A DNA stretch of 64,000 nucleotides, from contig CAZZFF010000001.1 of assembly GCA_964653485.1 (NCBI GenBank), positions 62,001 to 126,000 of the forward strand, read 5' to 3'. The stretch's first letter is position 1, and the number at the start of each line of letters is the position of its first letter. Both the position numbers and the translations under genes were made by a program. Source of the DNA: CAVQND01 sp964653485. Lineage in GTDB: Bacteria > Verrucomicrobiota > Verrucomicrobiia > Limisphaerales > UBA8199. Positions 42,375 to 49,483 of the stretch are shown here, in pieces. The notes under the pieces were generated by a model, which searched no databases, was not told the origin of the DNA, and was given only the letters and a program-made list of their open reading frames with translations.

Positions 42375-42941
42375 TTACTTTGTGAGCCATGGGCTGCTGT
42401 TGGTCACGTAATTGGTGGGGTTCAGAATCTGCTGGGGATCGAGGAACGAAAACCGTCCGACTCCCATCGGCAAGTTGTGCTTGGAGGCGAAGTCCAGCAG
42501 CCACACCTTGAGGGTGTAGCGCCCCCAAAGCACGGAGAATCTCCAGCGGCCTTCCTCCACAGGCTCACCAGTGGCCATCGTAACCGACCCGCCGCCCCGC
42601 AGCGTCCGGGCGGGAAAGAAAGGAAGGTTGGGATTCATGACGGGCGCTTTGAGACTTTGCGACCCCTCGACTTCCACCCAACTGCCGCGCCATACGATGG
42701 CAGCGGAGTCCTGATTGCTGATTGAAAAAAGGGCAAAGCGCAGTGAATTATTTGGCAGGTTGGTGTAGCCGGAAAAGGACATGATGACGCCGCGCCTGCC
42801 TGGCCCGCGCCTGGCTGCGAGGCTCGCTACGAGGAGCACGAGTGCGCTGACGAGGACCAAAATGAGCAGCCAGCGGTATCGTTGAGAGCGAACGGAATAG
42901 CGCTGCGTCTCCGGTTTCTGGTCAGGCTGGTTCGTCGTCAT
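42375..42941 (-). CDS. Membrane-anchored hypothetical protein
   Basis: A 188-residue protein. The N-terminal anchor (WLLILVLVSALVLLVASLAA) is followed by a beta-rich domain (VIMSFSGYTNLPNNSLRFAL, GRWRFSVLWGRYTLKVWLLD). It starts inside the end of the acetyltransferase gene (20-base overlap), so the pair is an operon. No family recognised. Confidence 0.7.
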   Translation of the reverse strand: MTTNQPDQKPETQRYSVRSQRYRWLLILVLVSALVLLVASLAARRGPGRRGVIMSFSGYTNLPNNSLRFALFSISNQDSAAIVWRGSWVEVEGSQSLKAPVMNPNLPFFPARTLRGGGSVTMATGEPVEEGRWRFSVLWGRYTLKVWLLDFASKHNLPMGVGRFSFLDPQQILNPTNYVTNSSPWLTK

Positions 42942-43350
42942 GCTCCAGTCTCTTCCCCATGCTCACGACATCGTCCATCGCATAACCGAGACGCCGATAA
43001 AACTCGATGACGCCTTTGTTGGAGGTCCGAATCTGCAAATTGATTTTCGGGCAGCCTGCGGCGCGGAGCAAGCGCTCTGCCTCCGTCACGATGGCCCGCG
43101 CCAGACCGTGCCGCTGGTGTTCCGGGGCAACAGCCAAATAGTTGAGCCAGCCGCGATGTCCCTCGTAACCCGCCATCACACACGCGACAATCTGGCCGTC
43201 AAGCTCACCGACCAGAAACAAGTCGGGCCTTACGCCCAGTTTGCGTCGAATATCCTTCTTCGGGTCGTTCCACGGTCGAACCAGGTCGCACCGCCCCCAG
43301 AGCGAAACGACGGCCTCCTCATCTTGCGGCTGGAAGGGTCGAATTTGCAT
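42922..43350 (-). CDS. ypeA: GNAT acetyltransferase, YpeA-like
   Basis: A 142-residue protein. MQIRPFQPQDEEAVVSLWGR opens the fold; WNDPKKDIRRKLGV is typical of the YpeA subgroup; LAVAPEHQRHGLARAIVTEA carries the acetyl-CoA pyrophosphate loop (R/QxxGxA-like). The substrate is unknown. ATG 43350 is preferred; an in-frame ATG at 43389 adds 13 residues. Confidence 0.85.
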   Translation of the reverse strand: MQIRPFQPQDEEAVVSLWGRCDLVRPWNDPKKDIRRKLGVRPDLFLVGELDGQIVACVMAGYEGHRGWLNYLAVAPEHQRHGLARAIVTEAERLLRAAGCPKINLQIRTSNKGVIEFYRRLGYAMDDVVSMGKRLEHDDEPA

Positions 43351-43459
43351 CACGGTCTTGAGCAGCCCGACCTGCGCCGGGACGAGCATCTTTTGCGTCC
43401 CTGATTACAAACTCACGGGGCGGCTTTCAAACTATTTCGCATCGGCTTGAAGCGCGGCA

Positions 43460-43497
43460 TGTTCGGAGCGGTCAACTGCACCAATTCCTCTTCGCGG
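43460..43497 (+). repeat. 38-bp direct repeat, left copy before the AAA+ gene
   Basis: TGTTCGGAGCGGTCAACTGC and the next 18 bases match 44702-44739 at 36 of 38 positions. It lies 24 bases before the ATG of the AAA+ gene. The right copy sits between that gene's stop and the next gene's start. Confidence 0.85.
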
Positions 43498-43520
43498 CAA
43501 GGTTGTGCGATGCTGCCGGG

Positions 43521-44687
43521 ATGGCTAACGCGAATGCCGACAAAACCGATTCTGCGGCGGACTGCTGTGCGGCAGTCCCTTTGGATGCTGCGCCCAGCCC
43601 CGCGCTTCAAACCCTGCTCAGCGCGTGGGGCGGCGGGGGCGAGCATGACGAACAGCCCTCGGACCCGCCGCGCCCGTCGTTCTTCGTACTGCCCGTGTTC
43701 GAACAACTCCACCGCCAGCCCTACCACTCGATCGTCGTCCATGGCCCCTTCAACTTGAAGGAGTTGCTCAATGATCATCGTCCGAAACTCTTCCGCTCCG
43801 AGGCGCGTTTGAACGAAAAGTCCAAGCCGCTTTTGGAACGTCTCCTCTTCAAGTTAGAAGATGGGGTCTTCGCCTTTTACGATTACCCGAACGTCACCGT
43901 CTATGCCCCCACCCCGGAGAAGGCAGCGGAAGTCGCCCTCCGGTTCCGCCGCTACATCCGCCCGCCAGGTCCTAAGAAGCCTGGCTTTCACCTGCTCCGC
44001 ATTGATAGCTCTTACCCCGAGACTGAGTTTGTTCCGGTGACGCGCTTCATCACCTTCAGCGATGAAGCCGTCCGTCTTCATTACGGCGACGACTTCGTGG
44101 AGTGGGAACAGGACTGGATCGAACGCCTGAGCCAGCGCGCCAGCGGCGTCAGCGTGTTGTTCGGCCCGCCCGGCTGCGGCAAGACCACCTACTTGAGGGC
44201 GCTCATGGCCAAACTGCTGGACCGGTACGTGTTCTATTACCTGCCCATCTCGGAGTTTGAGATTCTGAGCAACCCACGTTTCGTGGGCTTCTGGCTTCGC
44301 GAATCGAAGCATCACGGCGACAAGCACAAGATCGCGATTCTCGAAGACGCCGAGGAGTTGCTGCTGCCGCGTGACGAGAGCAGCCGCGCACGCGTCAGCA
44401 ACCTCCTGAACATCGGGGACGGCTTCCTCGGCGACCATTTGAAGCTTCAGGTCATTGCGACGACGAACGTGCCGATGCAAAACCTGGACCCTGCCGTAAC
44501 CCGTCCGGGCCGCTTGATGGGGGCGCGTGAGTTTCCACGCCTGAGCCGTGCGTCGGCCTTGCGCCTGGCGGAAGCCAAGGGCATCGGCCTGCTGCCGGAA
44601 CAAGCGGACTACTCGCTGGCCGAAATCTATTGCCGCGCCCCGCTTGCCGCCAAGTTGCAGAAGGCGCGTCGCCTGGGCTTTGCCTGA
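43521..44687 (+). CDS. AAA+ ATPase
   Basis: A 388-residue protein. The N-terminal ~200 residues are an unassigned domain (FFVLPVFEQLHRQPYHSIVV, FITFSDEAVRLHYGDDFVEW). The AAA+ core has Walker A GPPGCGKTT (about 215-223), Walker B IAILEDAEEL (about 271-280), sensor-1 ATTN (about 313-316) and RPGR (about 328-331). It resembles BCS1/FtsH-type ATPases in the core but has no TM or protease domain. ATG 43521 (MANANADK) is chosen over 43503. It is flanked by 38-bp direct repeats. The substrate is unknown. Confidence 0.85.
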   Translation: MANANADKTDSAADCCAAVPLDAAPSPALQTLLSAWGGGGEHDEQPSDPPRPSFFVLPVFEQLHRQPYHSIVVHGPFNLKELLNDHRPKLFRSEARLNEKSKPLLERLLFKLEDGVFAFYDYPNVTVYAPTPEKAAEVALRFRRYIRPPGPKKPGFHLLRIDSSYPETEFVPVTRFITFSDEAVRLHYGDDFVEWEQDWIERLSQRASGVSVLFGPPGCGKTTYLRALMAKLLDRYVFYYLPISEFEILSNPRFVGFWLRESKHHGDKHKIAILEDAEELLLPRDESSRARVSNLLNIGDGFLGDHLKLQVIATTNVPMQNLDPAVTRPGRLMGAREFPRLSRASALRLAEAKGIGLLPEQADYSLAEIYCRAPLAAKLQKARRLGFA

Positions 44688-44701
44688 TAAACGGCAGGCG
44701 C

Positions 44702-44739
44702 TGTTCGGAACGGTCAACTGCACCAATTCCTCTTCGGGG
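44702..44739 (+). repeat. 38-bp direct repeat, right copy
   Basis: Second copy of the element at 43460-43497, ending 26 bases before the ATG of the next gene. Both copies sit in the 5' leader of a gene, which suggests a shared expression signal. Confidence 0.85.
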
Positions 44740-44765
44740 CCTCGCCATGCCAGACTGGCTGGCTG

Positions 44766-45128
44766 ATGAAAAAATCACCTGAACCGGCCTCGAACAATCC
44801 GAACCCCAAATACCTTCTCATTCACACGTCCACCGACCTTGACCTCCGCGAATTGCGTGCGCTCGGCCTCACCGCCAAGGGCGACGGCACCGAGAAGGCC
44901 GACATCGGAGGCGACAAGACCGCCCATGGCGGCGGCCCCCGCAAGGACGACGGCTCCAGCCCTGACTCGGCGGTGACCTTCAACGGCATCAACCAGAAAT
45001 GTGCCGTGCCGGATTGCAAGGAGTGGGCGACCACGACCGCGACGATCAGCATCAACGGTGAACCCAAAGCGGGCCTGCCGGTGTGTACTTGCCACGCCGA
45101 GGCTGCCGCTAAAGACGTGGAGAAGTAG
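44766..45128 (+). CDS. Small hypothetical protein with Cys/His pairs
   Basis: A 120-residue protein. YLLIHTSTDLDLRELRALGL is followed by a polar Gly/Lys/Asp-rich linker and a C-terminal CAVPDCKEWATTTA ... CTCHAEAAA, a possible zinc site. It starts after the right 38-bp repeat. No family recognised. Confidence 0.65.
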   Translation: MKKSPEPASNNPNPKYLLIHTSTDLDLRELRALGLTAKGDGTEKADIGGDKTAHGGGPRKDDGSSPDSAVTFNGINQKCAVPDCKEWATTTATISINGEPKAGLPVCTCHAEAAAKDVEK

Positions 45129-45129
45129 T

Positions 45130-46290
45130 ATGAACGACTACGGCTGTCATGCTCGCCGGACGGCTCATGCAGCAACCGAACGAACCGACCGTTTGCGGGA
45201 ACGCCGCCAGCCGATTCCACCGGCTGTCGGACAAGGCTTCGACCCGGCAGGCCCAGGCCGGATGGCCGACCATTCCGCTGAGGGTGCCAACACGCGCTGG
45301 CGCTCCCTGTCCGACTACTTCGCGGAGCAGCACCGGATATTCCAGGGCACCGAGATTGCCGCCCTGCTCGAACCGCGCCGGATTCAACCGCCGCCAGGTT
45401 ACCATTCGATCAAATGCGTCAGCGCAGGGATGTTCGCGCTGCTCAGCAACGGCATTCTCAAAAAGGCGGTCGGGCTTCCGGGTGTTCCCACCGAGGTTTC
45501 CGCCCACGTCATCATCTATCAGGTGGTCCGGTATCGTGTGCCGATCTACTTCATCGCTGAGGACTTTATCCGCGCCGTGGCCGCGACCGACCTGCCGCAC
45601 GACTTCACGCTGGAGGACTTGCACTGGCCGATGCCCGCAATGGTGGTGGGGTTCCCGGCGCGGTTCATGCAGGAATACCTGGGCCGGGATGTTTGCTACG
45701 TTTACGCCGCCAACTGCGACGCCGGGGACTACGCCCTGCACGTGTTGCCGGGGTGCCCGCCCATCACCGTGCCCAGGGCCAAGGTCTCCTGGCAGCACTA
45801 CTCCTTTAAGGACGGCAAGCTGGAGAGCTTCCTCTCCTCGTATTTCCGCCAGGACCGGGTGGACGAGACGATTTCGAACTACGCTTACACCGATTACACC
45901 GGCGTCAAGGACGAGGCGGGTATCGCGACCGACAAGGACATCACCGACCGGCTTTCGGCCCTGATGCTGAAGCTGCTGGTCATCCTGAACACGCGCCCGC
46001 ACTTGATCGAGGCCGGGCAATGCGTCCGCCCGCAGAAGATAAAGCACGGGCGGGTGAAGCACTGCGAGTTGTGGTCGCCCAACGTGATTGGCCGGGGTTA
46101 TCACGCGCTCCGGGACGACCGCGAGCCTGGCGGCGGCACCCACGCCAGCCCTCGGCTCCACTGGCGCAGAGGCTTTGTGCGCAGCCAGCCGCACGGGCCG
46201 CAGCGGTCCCTGCGCAAGCCGGTGTGGATCGAGCCGGTGTTGGTGGGGCTTCGCGCTGAGGCGAGCGCTGAGAAAGGTCAGGGCCTATGA
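45130..46290 (+). CDS. Phage/plasmid-type orphan protein, AcrVA2-like tail
   Basis: A 386-residue protein. Its large N-terminal domain (YHSIKCVSAGMFALLSNGIL, ARFMQEYLGRDVCYVYAANC) is of unknown fold. The C-terminus ASPRLHWRRGFVRSQPHGPQ ... KPVWIEPVLVG is a signature of a broad family that some annotation pipelines link to the anti-CRISPR AcrVA2. That link rests on memory of the motif and is tentative. Two bases separate it from the previous stop, and it overlaps the next gene by four. Confidence 0.55.
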   Translation: MNDYGCHARRTAHAATERTDRLRERRQPIPPAVGQGFDPAGPGRMADHSAEGANTRWRSLSDYFAEQHRIFQGTEIAALLEPRRIQPPPGYHSIKCVSAGMFALLSNGILKKAVGLPGVPTEVSAHVIIYQVVRYRVPIYFIAEDFIRAVAATDLPHDFTLEDLHWPMPAMVVGFPARFMQEYLGRDVCYVYAANCDAGDYALHVLPGCPPITVPRAKVSWQHYSFKDGKLESFLSSYFRQDRVDETISNYAYTDYTGVKDEAGIATDKDITDRLSALMLKLLVILNTRPHLIEAGQCVRPQKIKHGRVKHCELWSPNVIGRGYHALRDDREPGGGTHASPRLHWRRGFVRSQPHGPQRSLRKPVWIEPVLVGLRAEASAEKGQGL

Positions 46291-46856
46291 CCCCGGAACA
46301 ACGCGCACTGGCGGACGCCGTGGCGGCGGAACTGAAGCTCGTGGCGGCTGCGGGTTTCGAGGACCGCTGGGCGCGGGTCTTCGACTTGCCCGATGGCGGC
46401 AGGTTGTTTTTGCAGGCGGCGCGGGACAAAGGCCAGTTGCATATTTCCGCCAGCGTGGCCGAGGCGCTCCGTGAGCACCGGCCGTACTACCGAGAAGGCG
46501 AAGCGCCCAAGACCAGGATGAACGTGGCCATGTCTAAGGACGCGAAGCGCATCGGGGCGGATGTCCGGCGCAGGCTGTTGCCGGAATATGAGCGCGAGAG
46601 GGCCGCCTGCACTGCCAAGAAAGCCCAGTGGGACGATACCAACGCCAAGCGCATCCTGGCCTTGACCAAGGTCGCCGCTCCGTTCGGAGAGCGCGTCTTA
46701 TGCGACGAGCGGACCGGCGAACCGCGCCCGCTCTCCATTGACCGGGAGGGCAAGTTCAGCCTGACGGCCAAGCCGTTCTGCGAGGCGGTGAAACTGGAAA
46801 TCGAGGTCTCGCCGGACGTGGCGGGCAAGATCGCGTCGCTGCTGGCGACGCTGTAG
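46287..46856 (+). CDS. Hypothetical protein coupled to 45130 gene
   Basis: A 189-residue protein. The N-terminus is helical (LADAVAAELKLVAAAGFEDR), the middle basic (ADVRRRLLPEYERERAACTA), and the end FCEAVKLEIEVSPDVAGKIA. ATGA overlap with the upstream gene. No family recognised; possibly DNA-associated given its many Arg/Lys residues. Confidence 0.65.
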   Translation: MTPEQRALADAVAAELKLVAAAGFEDRWARVFDLPDGGRLFLQAARDKGQLHISASVAEALREHRPYYREGEAPKTRMNVAMSKDAKRIGADVRRRLLPEYERERAACTAKKAQWDDTNAKRILALTKVAAPFGERVLCDERTGEPRPLSIDREGKFSLTAKPFCEAVKLEIEVSPDVAGKIASLLATL

Positions 46857-46875
46857 CCCTGGGGGTCAACGAGGT

Positions 46876-47067
46876 ATGGACGAAGGCATCAACAATTCAA
46901 TGCGCAGTGGCGGCGAAGACCCGAAGGAGTTTTTCAAGCGTTTGCCGCGACCGGCTGTGAAGCCCAAGGGCGAAGACCCAAAAGACTTCCTGCGGCGGAT
47001 GTCCGCACAGCGGCGAGCAGACGCAAATCAGGGGCCAGGCCAGCACCCCGGCCCGGACGCGCCTTGA
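46876..47067 (+). CDS. Small protein with two EDPKxFxxR motifs
   Basis: A 63-residue protein. GEDPKEFFKRL (46912-46944) and GEDPKDFLRRM (46969-47001) are separated by a Pro/Lys linker; the tail is Gln/Gly/Pro-rich. The two copies use different synonymous codons, which argues for selection on the peptide. ATG 46876 has GAGG seven bases upstream. Confidence 0.65.
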   Translation: MDEGINNSMRSGGEDPKEFFKRLPRPAVKPKGEDPKDFLRRMSAQRRADANQGPGQHPGPDAP

Positions 47068-47101
47068 TCGGCACGGCCCCAGGCCCTGCGACCGACCAGC
47101 A

Positions 47102-47530
47102 ATGAACGCCTCGACTACCGACTCCGAGCAACTGCTCGCAGCCATCGTGCCCCAGTGGCACGGCCCGGAGTCGCCTCACGCGTTCTTCCAGTTCCTTCGC
47201 GCCGACCGCGCCTATTTTCATCGTGCGCTTTCGAAGATGCTCGGCTCAGTCGGTTTTGAGACGAGGCGAATAACAAAGCGGTCACAGCACCACGTCTGGA
47301 ATCTGCATCTGCTGAGCGGCACCGTGCGCCCCGGCTGCGAGGAGGAGACGGCGCGGCAGGTCATCAGCACCACGCTCCAGCGTTGCGGGTGGGATTGTCG
47401 GGAAAAGGACATCGAGGTTGCCGTGATCGGCAACCGAGTCGGCGCGGCGTTCATTTTCGCGGAAGGGCATACCGGCTCGCTGATCTTCTCCAAGCAGCGG
47501 GCATCCTGGTGCGCGGATGACTGGCCTTGA
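47102..47530 (+). CDS. Hypothetical protein
   Basis: A 142-residue protein. Helical start (ADRAYFHRALSKMLGSVGFE) and beta-rich second half (HHVWNLHLLSGTVRP, DIEVAVIGNRVGAAFIFAEG). It is the last gene of the plus-strand orphan block. No family recognised. Confidence 0.65.
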   Translation: MNASTTDSEQLLAAIVPQWHGPESPHAFFQFLRADRAYFHRALSKMLGSVGFETRRITKRSQHHVWNLHLLSGTVRPGCEEETARQVISTTLQRCGWDCREKDIEVAVIGNRVGAAFIFAEGHTGSLIFSKQRASWCADDWP

Positions 47531-47756
47531 CTCAGTGATGGTTGTCGAGGGCTTTCGAGCGCGGCATCGCGATGGTTCTGTTCACAGATTATGGCCCGCT
47601 TGGCCCCCGCTTACCACCATGCGGCTTTCGCAGCCGCCAGCATTGGATCGGCATCCGGGTGCCCGCGTAAACCAGTCCTCCGGCAAGGCCATCACCCGGC
47701 CATGCTCGAAATGACTGACCGAAGCTAAACCCGGCCTAGCCCTCGTTCCTGTGCGG

Positions 47757-48332
47757 CTAGGGGTTGCTGTGCCTCGACACCTTCCGCTTGTCCTGGCGAG
47801 CAAGGGTCATCATGCCGTTTACGTGGCAGACCAACTGGTTGACGCCCACTTGAAAAATGTCCCGGCTCGTAGCTCCTTCGGGAGGCTTAGCGAACATGGA
47901 TATTTCGTGCCACTTGAGCGACAGGCACCAAGATCGAATCGCCTCGTCGTCGAATGACACGCGGAGGTCATGTGCGAATCGGTTCCGAATCTTCCCGACC
48001 AAACGCAGGTCATCGCGGATAATCGTGCCGATTAACCCAAGACAATAGGCAGCCGTTATTTTGCCTCCGAAGGTGCCAAGGGGTCCGTCATGCTGGAGCA
48101 GCTTTTGCACTTCCTTTTCATCATCAACCATGAAACTGATGAGCGTGTGTTCTAGCAATGCGTCAAGATATGCCGCGCCAATAATCGCGACGGCCCTATC
48201 ACTCTTTTCCTCTCGGAATGAATCCGAGAAATCACGCAGGTCGGCATTTAGAGCAAAATAGTTTTCAAGCTCCTTCCCCTGAATAATGGTCCGGTCTAGC
48301 CCATTGGATTCGCGGTTGTCGTCATTTCGCAT
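47757..48332 (-). CDS. MltR-family protein
   Basis: A 191-residue protein. The core VAIIGAAYLDALLEHTLISF ... IGTIIRDDLRLVGKIRNRFA then HDLRVSFDD matches the MltR (mannitol operon repressor, PF05068) fold, also seen in stand-alone genes with no mannitol link. The DNA is less G+C-rich than its neighbours. A CCTAGCC/GGCTAGG hairpin at 47735-47761 overlaps the stop and may help termination. No mannitol genes are nearby, so the regulatory target is unknown. Confidence 0.8.
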   Translation of the reverse strand: MRNDDNRESNGLDRTIIQGKELENYFALNADLRDFSDSFREEKSDRAVAIIGAAYLDALLEHTLISFMVDDEKEVQKLLQHDGPLGTFGGKITAAYCLGLIGTIIRDDLRLVGKIRNRFAHDLRVSFDDEAIRSWCLSLKWHEISMFAKPPEGATSRDIFQVGVNQLVCHVNGMMTLARQDKRKVSRHSNP

Positions 48333-48602
48333 TGACCGTTCATAGATCGTCTCCTCGCCGTTACAAGCCGCAAATGCGGACTCGGGTAATCTCACCAGCC
48401 AAAACCCCGAGGCCGAAAGCCAAGCACCGGTCCCTGTTGCCGCCGCCCAACACCCAAGCCGTCCCGTGCAAACGCGGAGGCGGATGCGGCCAGGACGGCG
48501 TCAAGGTAGAAACCGCAGGGGCACCCTGCAACACGACACAGGTTGCCCCCACGGGTGCCTCAACAACTCCCAGGTGGGCCAGCAGGAGGCGTCCGCTGGA
48601 AA

Positions 48603-49274
48603 TCAGTATTCCGGTTCAAGGTCTGGTCCGAGGGCCTCAACCTGGACGGGCTGGCCAGATGAAAGGAAAATCGCTTCGTAGTTGAGGTCCACTCGGTTCA
48701 CGCGGCGTTTTGGTGATACCGCCGCCGACATGACGCGTTCCTTTACCGCGCCGGGGACTCGCAGGTCAAATTCGTCCCCCAATCCCAGGGTCAGCCGCGA
48801 ACCCTCGCATCTCACGGCCAAGTTCCGGGCCGCTCCAAAACTCAAGACCGCAGCCCTTTGCGCCAGGCCGCGAAAACGGTCGAAGACAGGCTGGGGCATC
48901 CACCACTGGTGCAGCCGGAACCGGCAGTCACCGGCGACCGGCGTTCCGTTCTCCTGGAGGACAAAGCAGTAAAGGAGGTAGCTCAGCCTGACCGCGTCGG
49001 GGTGCTCGCAGTCGCCCTGGAGCGCTTGGCAGAGCGGGCAGGCTCCAGGCTCCGCCAAGACGGTCGGTTCGGTGCAGTCCGGGCAGGCCAGGGGTCGCCG
49101 CTGCGCGGCCCCAACCCAGTGCTGGCCGTAGCGCAACCACGGTCGCCCGTTGGCGAGCGCGACGGGGAGAACCCGAAGTTGATACTCGCCTCCGTCGAGC
49201 GGGCTGAACTTCCGCAGGCAGAGTTGCTGCCAGGTCAGGATGTCCTGTTCAAGGGTCTTCAATGTCGGTGTCAT
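48603..49274 (-). CDS. gp32-like single-stranded DNA-binding protein candidate
   Basis: A 223-residue protein. FSPLDGGEYQLRVLPVALAN then WLRYGQHWVGAA opens like phage gp32-type SSB cores (lysine/proline lead, IRLLP, aromatic, H). A zinc-site-like ACPDCTEP ... CPLCQALQGDC follows. ATG 49274 (MTPTLKTLEQ) is preferred; the longer frame upstream runs through AT-rich spacer. It follows a RepA-like ATPase and a primase, which fits a replication module. Assignment is by pattern and context. Confidence 0.5.
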   Translation of the reverse strand: MTPTLKTLEQDILTWQQLCLRKFSPLDGGEYQLRVLPVALANGRPWLRYGQHWVGAAQRRPLACPDCTEPTVLAEPGACPLCQALQGDCEHPDAVRLSYLLYCFVLQENGTPVAGDCRFRLHQWWMPQPVFDRFRGLAQRAAVLSFGAARNLAVRCEGSRLTLGLGDEFDLRVPGAVKERVMSAAVSPKRRVNRVDLNYEAIFLSSGQPVQVEALGPDLEPEY

Positions 49275-49483
49275 GTTCGATCCGGGGTATGCGTCTCCCG
49301 TCTCCGGCGTTTTACCATCCTCATTTTTCTTTTCGCGCCTCCTATAGAGGCGCTCGAAAAATGAAAATTGGGTATATTCCAATTTTCGCTGGAGAGGGGT
49401 TTCCATTAATTATCAACTACTTAGGGGCTGTTTTTCGCCATTTTTCGGACCTTTCGCGTTTTCGCCACGAAAATAGAGGCTTT
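49275..49483. other. AT-rich spacer with hairpins and GCGAAAA repeats, candidate origin
   Basis: Between the SSB-like and RepA-like genes. It holds a perfect hairpin GCGCCTC-CTATA-GAGGCGC (49335-49353) and another with 9-bp arms GAAAATTGG/CCAATTTTC (49363-49387). Five or so GCGAAA(A) motifs on the minus strand recall iterons. Strikingly AT-rich against a G+C-rich background. It could be an origin, a control region or both. Confidence 0.45.

Noticed and set aside
43460..44739. 38-bp repeats as integron attC sites
   Set aside because: They lack the long imperfect palindrome of attC, and no integron integrase is visible.
45149..45964. 271-codon overlapping plus-strand ORF
   Set aside because: Ser/Arg/Thr-rich alternate frame of the 45130 gene, which has the normal protein pattern and coupled neighbours.
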